A stretch of DNA of 64,000 nt from Bacillota bacterium (lineage in GTDB: Bacteria; Bacillota_I; Bacilli_A; RF39; UBA660): contig SVAH01000002.1 in NCBI GenBank assembly GCA_015059485.1, positions 62,001-126,000 on the forward strand, read 5' to 3'. The stretch's first letter is position 1. Each line of letters starts with the position of its first letter. The position numbers and the translations under genes are program-made. The notes under the pieces are model-generated. The model made no database searches. It saw only the letters and a list, made by a program, of their open reading frames with translations, and had not been told where the DNA came from. Positions 8,236 through 17,917 of this stretch are shown piece by piece.

Positions 8236-9273
8236 CTATTTTTTCGGAAATAATATATCAGTAGTAAGAACAATAAACAAGAATACAATTATTAATCCAA
8301 TATAAATTATTCCAGCATATGTTGTATCACCTAGTGCATATAGAATTGATACAGCTGCGAAAAGTGCTTCTATAAAATATATAATTAATAATGATGTTTT
8401 TGTTGAAAAATTCATTTTTAATAATTGATGATGAAAATGACTTTTATCTGGTGTTGTTGGATTTTGCTTTTTCAATGTCCTTCTAATCACTGCAAAGGCT
8501 ACATCTAAAAGCGGTATACCTAAAATACATACTGGTATAATTAAAGATGTGAACGTTGCTGTTTTAAATCCTAATAGGGATATTACAGCAATAATGAAAC
8601 CTAAGAATTGACTTCCTGTATCTCCAAGATAAATAATAGCTGGAGGAAAATTATATACTAAAAATCCCAATGTAGATCCTAACATAATCAATGATAATAT
8701 AACATCTAACCCATCAGACCTTTTCATCATAAATGATATTATAGCGATTGTTAAAAAATATATTGAACTAATGCCACCTGCTAAGCCATCAAGTCCATCC
8801 GTAAAATTGATAGCATTTGTTATAGTAACAATAAATAGCACTGTTATTATATAATTCCAAGGTTGTGGAAAATAAAGATATTTTCCAAATAAAGTTACGT
8901 CATTAAGAACTATATTACCATAAAAAACTATAATTGAAGCTGCAACTAATTGAACAATTAAACGATATTTTGCTTTAACAGGATTAATACAATCTACCAT
9001 CCCGAAAATAACAAGTAAAAAACTGCCCATAAGTATTGATAACATTTGTAATGATTGATTAGCATATAACATATACCCTAACATAAACGAGAAAAATATT
9101 GCAAGTCCCCCTAATGTGGGCATAGCTACTTTATTTACTCTTCTAGCATTTGGCTTATCAAGAGCATTTACATGAATAGCTACCTTTCTCATAATAGGTA
9201 CAAGTATCAAACTAGATATAAATGTTACAAGAACTATAACAAATATATTGTAACCATTTACTTCATAATTCAT
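8236..9273 (-). CDS. tagO: Undecaprenyl-phosphate N-acetylhexosamine-1-phosphate transferase (TagO/WecA/MraY family)
   Basis: 345 residues, about ten membrane helices. The family's catalytic and binding motifs are visible: NAINFTDGLDGLAGG, YLGDTGSQFLGF, and the cytoplasmic His loop SHFHHQLLKM. These enzymes attach a GlcNAc-1-phosphate-type unit to undecaprenyl phosphate, starting wall teichoic acid or other surface polymer synthesis. The downstream GT4, Alg14/13-like and GtrA genes fit a single lipid-linked glycan pathway, and an LCP ligase lies nearby. The gene symbol reflects family similarity; the exact sugar is unknown. Confidence 0.85.
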   Translation of the reverse strand: MNYEVNGYNIFVIVLVTFISSLILVPIMRKVAIHVNALDKPNARRVNKVAMPTLGGLAIFFSFMLGYMLYANQSLQMLSILMGSFLLVIFGMVDCINPVKAKYRLIVQLVAASIIVFYGNIVLNDVTLFGKYLYFPQPWNYIITVLFIVTITNAINFTDGLDGLAGGISSIYFLTIAIISFMMKRSDGLDVILSLIMLGSTLGFLVYNFPPAIIYLGDTGSQFLGFIIAVISLLGFKTATFTSLIIPVCILGIPLLDVAFAVIRRTLKKQNPTTPDKSHFHHQLLKMNFSTKTSLLIIYFIEALFAAVSILYALGDTTYAGIIYIGLIIVFLFIVLTTDILFPKK

Positions 9274-9315
9274 TTAATCACCAACTTTTATTATTTATAT
9301 TATACCCTATATTTA

Positions 9316-9352
9316 GAAAAAAAAGAAGAAAAATGTATTATTTTCTTCTTTT
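9316..9352 (-). terminator. Intrinsic terminator of the cohesin/dockerin operon
   Basis: AAAAGAAGAAAA (9321-9332) pairs with TTTTCTTCTTTT just inside the 3' end of the cohesin-like gene. A T-rich run follows on the minus strand. Confidence 0.6.
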
Positions 9353-10699
9353 TGATTTGTTTTTATTTTCTAATTCTTCTTTCTTTTCTATTTCAGATTC
9401 TACAGCTATTTCTAATTTAGACTCTTTAATTTTTCTTTTTCTTTTAGCAGATACTATTCTTGATAAAATAAAACATATAAATATAAGTATTAAACATCCA
9501 CTAAATGCATATACTGCATATTTATAATTTTGAATTTGTTTTTCATATTTTTCTACTTGCTGATCATTAAATCTTTGAAAAGTATTTTCTTTTTCATCAT
9601 ATAAGTAATAAGATTCTTCACCTGTTTCAATGTTTTTACCATATACTACAAAAAAATCTTCATTACCATATTTATATGCTTCAACTTCTACATCATTAAT
9701 AGTAATAGTAGTTTTTTCATATCCCTTTAACTCTTTTAATTCTAATAAATAGATAGTTAAGTTATTTGAAGTGAAATCTTGATAAATACTATAATCTCCA
9801 TCATTATATATAGCAAGTTTGACATTTCCCTCTGAATCTTTTATTCCAACTAATGTAATTCCTAAAACATCATTTTTAAATGCAGGAACTTCCACTTCAT
9901 CAATTGTAATTGTAGTCTCTTCAAAACCTTTAGGTTTATTTTCAATATTATCTGCTCTTTTAACAACATTATAATCTACACCATTTATAGTTACTTCTAT
10001 CGGATTAACATCCTCTACTGTTACTACTAATTTATATGTTTTTGAACTTCCATTTTGGGCAGTAACTACGATTTCAAAAGGATTGGCTCCTTCTTTGACT
10101 TCTTTTTCACCAGATCCTTCAATAGATGCTGTTGAATCTTCTTTTGCAGCAATAATATTTATTTTATCAACAGTTGACGGAACAATTGCTGTATATTCTA
10201 AAGTATCTTTATTAAATTCTGGAGATATTTCATACCCTTCAATTTCTAGTTTTTTCAAATTATTATTTTTACTATAAGTTGCTTCAAGTTCAGCCTGTGT
10301 CATTATTTTAATTGATGCATTACCTGTTGATACAGACATCTGTGATTCATCAATCGCATAAACTAAATAACTTCCAATATTTATTGAAGCATTTCCATTT
10401 TTTAATACTTGAAATTTTAAAGTATAGCTTTTACTTTTAACTCCTGATGCTGATGTTGTGTAATCTGCCACCGAAGTCGTTCCCCCTACAAGTTTCAATT
10501 TTGAATTGTCATAATTAACGTTAAATTGCCATGATCCCATTGGAGTTCCAGAAGATACAGTAACTGTTGCGGTTATAGTATTTCCAACAACCGCTTTACC
10601 ACTTGTTGATACATTAATAGATGCACTTGCTGCATTTACTTTTAATGGTATTAAAATAAGTACTACCAACAATATCATTAAACTTTTTATTCTTTTCAT
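9338..10699 (-). CDS. Membrane-anchored protein with cohesin-like domain and cadherin-like beta-sandwich
   Basis: 453 residues. A signal peptide ends near VNAAS. Residues about 25-135 look like a cohesin/anchoring domain (VGNTITATVTVSSG, WQFNVNYDNSKLKLVGG, LKFQVLKNG). A cadherin-like beta-sandwich follows (SPEFNKDTLEYTAIVP, TAQNGSSKTYKLVV), then two related beta segments (VTINGVDYNVVK, TTITINDVEVEAYK). Near residue 400 is one membrane helix with a KRKRK cytoplasmic tail. The start after GAGGT at 10699 is chosen over an ATG 12 bp upstream. The adjacent upstream gene ends in a dockerin, so this protein is a probable surface receptor for that enzyme. Confidence 0.75.
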   Translation of the reverse strand: MKRIKSLMILLVVLILIPLKVNAASASINVSTSGKAVVGNTITATVTVSSGTPMGSWQFNVNYDNSKLKLVGGTTSVADYTTSASGVKSKSYTLKFQVLKNGNASINIGSYLVYAIDESQMSVSTGNASIKIMTQAELEATYSKNNNLKKLEIEGYEISPEFNKDTLEYTAIVPSTVDKINIIAAKEDSTASIEGSGEKEVKEGANPFEIVVTAQNGSSKTYKLVVTVEDVNPIEVTINGVDYNVVKRADNIENKPKGFEETTITIDEVEVPAFKNDVLGITLVGIKDSEGNVKLAIYNDGDYSIYQDFTSNNLTIYLLELKELKGYEKTTITINDVEVEAYKYGNEDFFVVYGKNIETGEESYYLYDEKENTFQRFNDQQVEKYEKQIQNYKYAVYAFSGCLILIFICFILSRIVSAKRKRKIKESKLEIAVESEIEKKEELENKNKSKRRK

Positions 10700-10713
10700 T
10701 ATATACCTCATTT

Positions 10714-12507
10714 CTACTGTTCTATATTTCCGCTACCTAATATTTGTTTTTGAACTTTTAACAAATCTAGTGCATTAACCTTTCCATCCTTTGATGCATC
10801 AGCTGCTGTTTTATATGAACCATTTAAACCAGATGTACCAAGAATATCTTTTTGAATCTTCAATAAATCTAGTGCATTAATTTGTCCATCTCCTGAAGCA
10901 TCTCCATATACAACAGCAATTAATGTTTCGTTTGATGAACCATTAATATTTATTCTATAGCCAGTTCCTATAACACCATCAACTTTTTGACCGTTAGCAT
11001 TTGTTATAGTCACATTGCCATCGCCAGCTATTCCTTGTAATGCATTTTTTATATCATTAACACTAGTTCCAGGATTTATATGTGACATATAGCCACTACT
11101 ATAACTAAATCCAGAATTATTTACTATTGCATCAACACTAGGTTTTTGATTAGATGTGCTATTTGAATTATTTGAAGATATATTTTCAGCTAAAGAACTA
11201 GTTGAATTCATTCCTGAAAAAACAGGTATAATAAATTCAAAATTTGCTCCTAATAAGCCAGCATCTCTATATGCATTATAACTAATTTTTGACTCACTAA
11301 CAGGAGCTGCTATATTAGTCATGTATTGATTAACATATCTTGAAGTAGCTGTATTTGGGAATATATTAAACTTTTGAAAATATATTGTATTTTGTCCAGC
11401 GTTAATATATCTGTTTTTTAAAAAGTTTGTTCCGCCAACAATTGATGTAACTCTATCTTCTGCTTGGTTTCCTGTTCCACCCCATTTATGATTATATGCA
11501 TAAATTAAAGCTTTTTCGGTAACATTACTTCCATCTGTTGCATTTATATTAAAGAAATTATAATAATTATCAAGTGAATTTCCATTATATGTTTTTGAAG
11601 GATATCTAGTAGTATAATTTCCAGATACACATGAATATAATTGTCCTGAGTATTCACCACTTGTCAATTTAGCGTTTCCTAATTCTTGTTTAATTCTTGT
11701 TGATATAGCGGCTTCATTTACATTAGTTTGTTCAGAAGCACGTCTTATATAATTTGGTAAATCCGGAATTTGATTTACTAAAAAACTATTACCAAATATT
11801 TTTGATGATACTGTTTGATATTGATCATGTGAAATATTAAAACTAGAATCTTGTTTTTCAAACATAAATATATTAACTTCATTCAAAAAATTTCTAGGAT
11901 CCATATAATATCTAACAGCTTTTTCACTAACTGGATAATAACCTGAATCTGTTGCTTTAGTACAACTTGTATCTTTCATTGAATCATCTTTTGTTGATAT
12001 TGTGTTAGAACCACAGCTTGCCTCAGCTGCAACAGACATATTCCAATCTATAGTATTTCCACTAGAGTCTGTTTTTTTAGCAACAAATGTCCAATTAGGA
12101 TGAGCACTTTTTATTTGACATAAACCATTCCAATAACTTGAAGGAAATCCTGCTTGTTGAAGTGATACCTCACAATCATTAGTCGGTGTTTTTCCATCAC
12201 TATCATCCGAATTATTTATTTCATATACTTTTAAATAATTTGAACAAACATAACCAGTATTACCATTATAATTTACTTTATACCATCCATTTGTACAAGC
12301 AGCATTTGGTGAAACAATTTGATTATCAGGCATATTAAATATTTCTCCAGAAGAAGCAAGTTTGTAGTAGTCAGTTGAATCAACACTTTTTCTTACCCTG
12401 ACACCAGCTCCTGAAATAACACCATAATAACTTGAAGCATCAACTGTGAAAGGTGCTAAGCATATAACTAATAATAATAATAACATTGTTCTTTTAAATA
12501 ATTTCAT
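10714..12507 (-). CDS. Secreted peptidoglycan N-acetylglucosaminidase with SH3b and C-terminal type I dockerin
   Basis: 597 residues. A signal peptide (to about 25), a bacterial SH3 domain (about 27-95, GVRVRK..GWYKVNY..GYVCSNYL) and a GH73-like glucosaminidase region (about 135-425) come first. Visible elements of that region are YYMDPRNFLNE, SRIKQELG-like TRIKQELGNA, and YNHKWGG. A linker follows, then a dockerin at about 535-590 with two calcium loops, GDASGDGQINALDLL and ADASKDGKVNALDLL. It cuts GlcNAc linkages in peptidoglycan outside the cell. The dockerin probably docks to the cohesin-like product of the next gene, only about 15 bp downstream. A wall hydrolase held by a dockerin is unusual; most dockerin enzymes degrade plant polymers. 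Confidence 0.85.
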   Translation of the reverse strand: MKLFKRTMLLLLLVICLAPFTVDASSYYGVISGAGVRVRKSVDSTDYYKLASSGEIFNMPDNQIVSPNAACTNGWYKVNYNGNTGYVCSNYLKVYEINNSDDSDGKTPTNDCEVSLQQAGFPSSYWNGLCQIKSAHPNWTFVAKKTDSSGNTIDWNMSVAAEASCGSNTISTKDDSMKDTSCTKATDSGYYPVSEKAVRYYMDPRNFLNEVNIFMFEKQDSSFNISHDQYQTVSSKIFGNSFLVNQIPDLPNYIRRASEQTNVNEAAISTRIKQELGNAKLTSGEYSGQLYSCVSGNYTTRYPSKTYNGNSLDNYYNFFNINATDGSNVTEKALIYAYNHKWGGTGNQAEDRVTSIVGGTNFLKNRYINAGQNTIYFQKFNIFPNTATSRYVNQYMTNIAAPVSESKISYNAYRDAGLLGANFEFIIPVFSGMNSTSSLAENISSNNSNSTSNQKPSVDAIVNNSGFSYSSGYMSHINPGTSVNDIKNALQGIAGDGNVTITNANGQKVDGVIGTGYRININGSSNETLIAVVYGDASGDGQINALDLLKIQKDILGTSGLNGSYKTAADASKDGKVNALDLLKVQKQILGSGNIEQ

Positions 12508-12670
12508 GCTTTCACTACCTTTCCATATTAATTAAATTATACCATTATTCTAAAAAAAACGACACAATTATCAACATAATATGTGTAAAAATGATGTAAA
12601 ATAATTAACAAGTATCAATTATTGAGTTTTTATGATATAATTTTATAGATTATAAAAAGGAGTGAACGAT

Positions 12671-14608
12671 TTGAAAGTATTACTACACAAACTTAAAAAA
12701 TGCAATAAAATACTGTTATCTTTATTTATAATAACATTTATTTTATATACAACAAGTTTAGTGTTTATATTTAAAAGTATATTATCATTAGAAGGAATAG
12801 AAACTGTATTAAGAATTATTTTTATAGTAATTTTTAGTTTATGGTTAATAATCTATTTAATATGGAATTTGGTAAATTTAATATTAAAAAGAAATAAGAC
12901 AATTATAATAACAACAATACTAACTATAATTATTTCAGGCGGTTTTATATATGCATCTTTAATTATAAATAAACTATATGGAAGTATTACAAACATGGCC
13001 GAAGCTAAATATACTGTATATACTACTAATTTAATATCACTTAATAGTACAGACACTATAAACAAAGATGATAAACTGGGGATGATTAAAAGTAAAGATG
13101 ATATTGAAGGAAATATACTTGCAAAAGAATTAATAAAAAAAGAAAAGTTAAAAAATAAAATTGAATATTATGATGATTACTATTCTTTATTAAATGCATT
13201 ATATAATAAAGATGTTAGTGGTGTTTTTGTTTCAGACAATTATGTTATTTTATTTTCGTCTGAAGAAAAATTTAAAGATATAGCAACAGACACTCATGTA
13301 TTGCATGAGTATTCAAAAAAGATTGAAAATAAAAATAATAAAAATAAAAAAATAAAAAGTTTAACAGAACCTTTTTCTATATTACTAATGGGAGTTGATT
13401 CAGAAAAAGATGGCTTAAATGCAAATGCAGCTTTCAATGGTGATACATTGATATTAATAACATTCAATCCTAAAACATTAACAGCAACGATGTTTAGTAT
13501 GCCAAGAGATATATATGTTCCAATTGCTTGTAATAATAATAGATATAATAAAATAAATTCTTCTGCAGCATATGGAACTGACTGCGTTGTTAATACAGTA
13601 TCAAAATTAACAGATATAAAAATTGATTATCATGCAAAGATTAACTTTAATGGATTTATTGATCTTGTTGATGCTCTTGGTGGGGTTGATGTAGATGTTG
13701 AACAACCAGATTATGATTACTATGTAAAAGTACATGGTAAAGGCAAATTATGTGAAAGTAACCAATATAGAGAATCAGATGAAAAAAATCTTGTTTGTAT
13801 GGATACTGGAATGCAACATTTAAACGGAAAACAAGCTCTTGCATATGCACGTAATAGACATGGATTTATTCAAAGTGACATAGCTCGTAATAGACATCAG
13901 CAACAAATAGTTGAAGCAATTGCTAAAAAAACATCTACTATTAAATCATTTGAAGATTTCGAAAAAATTCTTGATGCTATTACAAATAATATAGCAACTA
14001 ATATGAATAAAAATCAAATATTATCTTTCTATAATGTATTAAAAGATATGCTTGCTAATTCAAAAAATAATTCAGAATTTGTAACGATTAAAAAAACATA
14101 TTTAGAGACATATTCATTACCAGTTTACTTACAATATGCTTATATGTATACTTCTGCTTTAGGCTATTATTCTGGAAGCTTAGATGCAATTAAAGATTTA
14201 ATGAAAACTAACTTAGAATTAAAGAAAAAGGAAATTGTTAAATCATTTAATTATAAATATGGAGAAAACTATGAGGCAAATGCAACAGGTAAAGGAATAA
14301 CATCTGGTGGTAAACTTGAACTAGTTCCAAATTTTATTGGTCAATCAGAAACAAGTGCAAGAAATTGGGCTTCAAATAATGGAATAAATATTGAAGTTGT
14401 AGGCAGTGGACCAACAATCATTAATCAAAGCGTTCCTGCATCAACACTTGCTAAAAGTATATCATCTATAACAGTTGAACTTGGTGGTGGTCAAAATCAA
14501 CAACCAACAAATGAAATTAGTGATGATAATCAAGAAGAAGTGGTTGAGCAATCAAATGAAGTAGTAGAAACAACTACTACTACTGAAATAGAAGATAATT
14601 TAGAATAA
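12671..14608 (+). CDS. LytR-CpsA-Psr (LCP) family glycopolymer ligase with PASTA-like tail
   Basis: 645 residues from a TTG at 12671, which sits 8 nt after AAGGAG; a GTG at 12662 overlaps that site. Three N-terminal membrane helices (to about 105), a linker and the LCP domain (about 235-430) follow. Catalytic and lipid-binding residues are visible in NGDTLILI, MFSMPRDIYVP, and YARNRHGF..DIARNRHQQ. The C-terminal PASTA-like domain (PNFIGQSETSARNWA, to GGGQN) and an acidic Thr/Glu tail are outside the membrane. LCP enzymes move undecaprenyl-linked polymers onto peptidoglycan, fitting the TagO-type cluster at 5.7-9.3 kb. A PASTA-type tail on an LCP protein is uncommon. Confidence 0.85.
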   Translation: MKVLLHKLKKCNKILLSLFIITFILYTTSLVFIFKSILSLEGIETVLRIIFIVIFSLWLIIYLIWNLVNLILKRNKTIIITTILTIIISGGFIYASLIINKLYGSITNMAEAKYTVYTTNLISLNSTDTINKDDKLGMIKSKDDIEGNILAKELIKKEKLKNKIEYYDDYYSLLNALYNKDVSGVFVSDNYVILFSSEEKFKDIATDTHVLHEYSKKIENKNNKNKKIKSLTEPFSILLMGVDSEKDGLNANAAFNGDTLILITFNPKTLTATMFSMPRDIYVPIACNNNRYNKINSSAAYGTDCVVNTVSKLTDIKIDYHAKINFNGFIDLVDALGGVDVDVEQPDYDYYVKVHGKGKLCESNQYRESDEKNLVCMDTGMQHLNGKQALAYARNRHGFIQSDIARNRHQQQIVEAIAKKTSTIKSFEDFEKILDAITNNIATNMNKNQILSFYNVLKDMLANSKNNSEFVTIKKTYLETYSLPVYLQYAYMYTSALGYYSGSLDAIKDLMKTNLELKKKEIVKSFNYKYGENYEANATGKGITSGGKLELVPNFIGQSETSARNWASNNGINIEVVGSGPTIINQSVPASTLAKSISSITVELGGGQNQQPTNEISDDNQEEVVEQSNEVVETTTTTEIEDNLE

Positions 14609-14640
14609 AAAGAGAAGTTCAAATTGAACTTCTTTTATAA
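14605..14640. terminator. Bidirectional terminator between the LCP gene and the converging small gene
   Basis: AGAAGTTCAA/TTGAACTTCT, a ten-bp stem with a 1-nt centre (14613-14633), has T-rich sequence on both strands. Confidence 0.85.
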
Positions 14641-15021
14641 TTCTCTTTTTAATGAATAATCTTTTCGTACTATTCTTCCATCTTTAAACTCTAATCCAAG
14701 TATCTCAAGTGCATTATTTTCTTGTGAAGCAATCATAATGTCTCCAGAAATTCTACCAGTGCTTAACAGTTTTGATAAATCACTCTTAGCATTGATAATG
14801 CAATAAGAATTTCCTAATTCATCATTGCCAACAAAATAATATTCAGATTTATTATTTGTTGTTTGATAATCTGCAATAACCCCTCTCGAAGCTAAATTTG
14901 ATTTAACTGTTTGAAAATAATCTACTGCCTTATTATAAGGCAAAACAATTGCATTACTTTGCCCATAAATATATAGAAGCGCAATACTTACTATATCTTC
15001 AAAATAAATTACATTATTCAT
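14635..15021 (-). CDS. 128-aa protein of unknown function
   Basis: Cytosolic-looking and mixed alpha/beta, without signal peptide or membrane helix. Recognisable pieces are DIVSIALLYIYG, YYFVGNDELGNSYCIINA and LEILGLEFKDGRIVRKDYSLK. I do not recognise a family. A GTGACAT-type site (AGGTGACAT) precedes the ATG. It ends inside the shared terminator with the LCP gene. It may belong functionally with the following small DUF1292-like gene, since both are short and acidic. Confidence 0.5.
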   Translation of the reverse strand: MNNVIYFEDIVSIALLYIYGQSNAIVLPYNKAVDYFQTVKSNLASRGVIADYQTTNNKSEYYFVGNDELGNSYCIINAKSDLSKLLSTGRISGDIMIASQENNALEILGLEFKDGRIVRKDYSLKREL

Positions 15022-15140
15022 ATGTCACCTAACTATGTCTAATAACTTTCCTTTCTAATATCAAATATGTTCAAAAATTATTAATTATTCCCAATAATGT
15101 AAAAATATTATATCACAATTTTTTTTTAGATTGCAATAAA

Positions 15141-15167
15141 ATAAAGGATGAAAAATTCATCCTTTAT
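15141..15167. terminator. Intrinsic terminator of the DUF1292-like gene
   Basis: A twelve-bp stem, ATAAAGGATGAA/TTCATCCTTTAT, is followed by T-rich sequence on the minus strand. It ends 4 bp before the stop codon at 15172. Confidence 0.85.
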
Positions 15168-15171
15168 ATTT

Positions 15172-15417
15172 TTATTTTTTAGCTTGTGAATCAAATATTT
15201 TAATTAATTCCTCACATATTTTAATATCTGGTTCCATAACTAAATTTAATTGACCATTTATCATTTCAGCTTTAAATATGGCTATATCATTTCCTAAATG
15301 ATTATCATCTACATCATTTGCTAAATAATATTTAATTCCATTATAATCAGTTGAATCAAGCATTACGTATTTTTCACCATTATCTAAACTTATGACACTA
15401 TTCATTATATCATTCAT
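15172..15417 (-). CDS. DUF1292-like small protein
   Basis: 81 residues, a compact beta-rich fold with ISLDNGEKYVMLDSTDYNGIKYYLA and DIAIFKAEMINGQ. This pattern (short hydrophobic strand, 'YVML', 'YY', 'IFK') resembles DUF1292 proteins, whose role is unknown. Two similar small proteins are at 17918-18139 and 37774-38019, and each of the three lies beside a large lineage-specific protein. AAAAGGAG precedes the start. It is probably co-transcribed with the 820-residue protein upstream (24 bp gap). Confidence 0.6.
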   Translation of the reverse strand: MNDIMNSVISLDNGEKYVMLDSTDYNGIKYYLANDVDDNHLGNDIAIFKAEMINGQLNLVMEPDIKICEELIKIFDSQAKK

Positions 15418-15441
15418 AACTTTTCTCCTTTTAATTACACA

Positions 15442-17904
15442 TTATAAATGCATTGATGCAGCTTGCTCCACACCATCGACTGCCAAATTGGCTAAGTTTT
15501 GCCATGTCAACGGTACTCCATCTGCATTCATAACATTGATTGCAACTTGAGATGGATCTGTAGCTCCTACTGCTTGAACAATTGAATCAATTGATTGACC
15601 AGGTTCAATTGGAACTCTAACACCATTAAAATATGCTTCAAATTTTTCTACTCCTTCAAATGCTGGTTTAAATGGATTTAATCCATTAGTACCATTTAAA
15701 GCGTCTTCTGCTGTTTTAAATACTTGCCCCTTTGGAGTATAATCACTTACTAATACAGATTGAGTTTTAGCATCTGCAACTGTACTTAAATCTGGATCAC
15801 TTGGGATTGACTTACCTACATTTTGAAATCTACTATCATTATAATTCATTCCAGTTTGATCAGGTGTTGGAGTAGGATTCTTAGCTGTATCAATTTGAGA
15901 TACTTTATTAGCATCCATTATATTCTTAATACTATGTGCTGCAGATGATATTGTACATGCTACTGCGGCAGTTTTTAAGAATGTATTAATATATCCGCTT
16001 TTCTTAGCTGTAGCTATTTCTTCTTGTAAGTCTGCTGGTATTTCATCAAAAGCAGTTATTGTTGAAGCTTTTGTTTGATTTTGATTTCTTAAATTAGCTA
16101 AATTTTTTCCTTGAATATTAGATGCAATTGAAAATCCTGCAGTACCAATCAATGAAACAACTGGGACTGGTGTTGGCACAGCTAAATCTGCAACATATGC
16201 AACTGTACCTACTGCTGCTCCTAATCCTACTGCTGCAGCTTTTTTTAAATCAAATTTATAATGTGCACTTAATACAACATTTCTATTAAGTGGTTGAGTT
16301 AAATCTACAACATTTCCATTTTCATCAACCCAACCATCAAATACTTTTGCAGTTATTTTCTTTGGTCTTCCTTTTTTATTTAAAGGTACTGGGTCAATTA
16401 CTGGTCCATGTATTACTTGATCTCTATTTACTTCTAAATTAGTATATTGAGCAATATCAAAATCACCATTTTTAAATGTTACTTTAAATTTATTATTTAG
16501 TTGTTTATCCTCTAACAATAAAGGAGTTTTCTCTTCAATTTTATCGTTGTCTATTGATTGCGAATTTTCTTCCTTTTGGGTGTTATCATTTTCAGGAATA
16601 ATATCATTAGGTTTATTTTTATGTCTAGTTTTTTCAATTATGTTAAATAAATCTATTTTAGCAAATTCCTTTTTAAATTTTCTTAGTTCTTCATCTGTTA
16701 GATTTAACTTATTTAAATCAACTTTATCTAAATTATCTTTTGTAACATTTGCACCTTTTTTATTAAGTTCTGTAATTAGATTTTGTTCTATAATGTTTCT
16801 ATTTCTTCTATAATTTATTTCTCTATCTATATCTCTAATCGATTTTTTTCTTTCTTTTAACAAATCAGGATCAGTTATTGAGGTCATACTTTTTTTTGTC
16901 TTAGTTCGTAAGTCAATAAGTTCTTGTTCTGAAAGATCTTTTAATCCTTCTGTTAAACCTGCTTTTTTTGTTGCTTCTTCAATTATTAAAGGTTCCATAT
17001 TAACTAATTCATCTAGCTCTATTTGCTCTTCTGGAGTTAAGAAAGTTCTCTCTGAATAGTCTGAAATTTTAACCTTGTTATCTGAATAAAGATTAAGTAA
17101 TTCCATAAATTTCATTTGTTCTAAATTAATTTTAAATTGATCATATTTGTCTGTTTGATTAGCTGTTTGAGAGATTATTTTTGAAGATAAATCATCATCA
17201 TTAGTTTTTGAAGATGAAGATAAATCGTTATTTTCATTATCCAGTGTTTTTTCTAATTTCTGCTCGTTTTCAAGATATTCTTCACGTAATTTTTTTTCTT
17301 CTTCTGCAAGTTCTTGTAATCTTTTTCTTATTTCATTTTGTCTTTTTAATACATCAGGATCAACTTTTTTAGTTGAATTATCTTTGCTTAAATCTACTGG
17401 ATTAGAATTAGCTTTTTCTAACTCCTTTAATCTTCGCTTTAATCCTGATATGGTATAAACTCCTGAAGGAGTAATAATAGCACCATTAGTTAACGGCAAA
17501 TCACTATTTTCATTAGATTTTAGTATTTCTTTGATTTCTGTAACAGTTAACTCATCCATTTCTTTATGTTCGTTTATATGAAATGTCCTAAAAAAGTATT
17601 CACCTCTAAGGTCACCCAAATTGAACATACCATAAGGAGTTTCTATCTTCTCATCATTTAATAATTCAGAATTATCATCAATTAGTTTTGCAATTTCTTC
17701 TGTCGTTAATTCCTTAAACGGATCTGATATTTCTGCTGCAACACTCTCTTCAACTTGTCTTGTTATCTCATTATATTTATTTTTAACATCTTGAACTCCT
17801 ACCACTTCTCCATTTGGTAATTCTACCTGAACATTTAAATATTTATCATCATCATCATATTGATCTAATATTGCTCCTAATTCTTCTAATGTTAAATTAT
17901 CCAT
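15442..17904 (-). CDS. Large multidomain protein: N-terminal triple repeat, coiled coil, InlB-like B repeat, membrane hairpin
   Basis: 820 residues. Three N-terminal repeats of about 45 residues begin LTLEELGAILD, LTTEEIAKLID and LTVTEIKEILK, each followed by a short motif such as LPNGEVV or TPYGMFNL and a closing basic helix. A highly charged coiled coil (about 170-235) and further helices follow. A beta domain near 480-560 (VTFKNGDFDIAQ, VFDGWVDENGNVV) resembles InlB B / Listeria-Bacteroides repeats. Two hydrophobic stretches lie near 562-610 and one near 650. No N-terminal signal peptide. The start at 17904 follows GGGAG; an upstream in-frame GTG overlaps that site. Function unknown. Confidence 0.6.
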   Translation of the reverse strand: MDNLTLEELGAILDQYDDDDKYLNVQVELPNGEVVGVQDVKNKYNEITRQVEESVAAEISDPFKELTTEEIAKLIDDNSELLNDEKIETPYGMFNLGDLRGEYFFRTFHINEHKEMDELTVTEIKEILKSNENSDLPLTNGAIITPSGVYTISGLKRRLKELEKANSNPVDLSKDNSTKKVDPDVLKRQNEIRKRLQELAEEEKKLREEYLENEQKLEKTLDNENNDLSSSSKTNDDDLSSKIISQTANQTDKYDQFKINLEQMKFMELLNLYSDNKVKISDYSERTFLTPEEQIELDELVNMEPLIIEEATKKAGLTEGLKDLSEQELIDLRTKTKKSMTSITDPDLLKERKKSIRDIDREINYRRNRNIIEQNLITELNKKGANVTKDNLDKVDLNKLNLTDEELRKFKKEFAKIDLFNIIEKTRHKNKPNDIIPENDNTQKEENSQSIDNDKIEEKTPLLLEDKQLNNKFKVTFKNGDFDIAQYTNLEVNRDQVIHGPVIDPVPLNKKGRPKKITAKVFDGWVDENGNVVDLTQPLNRNVVLSAHYKFDLKKAAAVGLGAAVGTVAYVADLAVPTPVPVVSLIGTAGFSIASNIQGKNLANLRNQNQTKASTITAFDEIPADLQEEIATAKKSGYINTFLKTAAVACTISSAAHSIKNIMDANKVSQIDTAKNPTPTPDQTGMNYNDSRFQNVGKSIPSDPDLSTVADAKTQSVLVSDYTPKGQVFKTAEDALNGTNGLNPFKPAFEGVEKFEAYFNGVRVPIEPGQSIDSIVQAVGATDPSQVAINVMNADGVPLTWQNLANLAVDGVEQAASMHL

Positions 17905-17917
17905 TATTCTCACTCCC

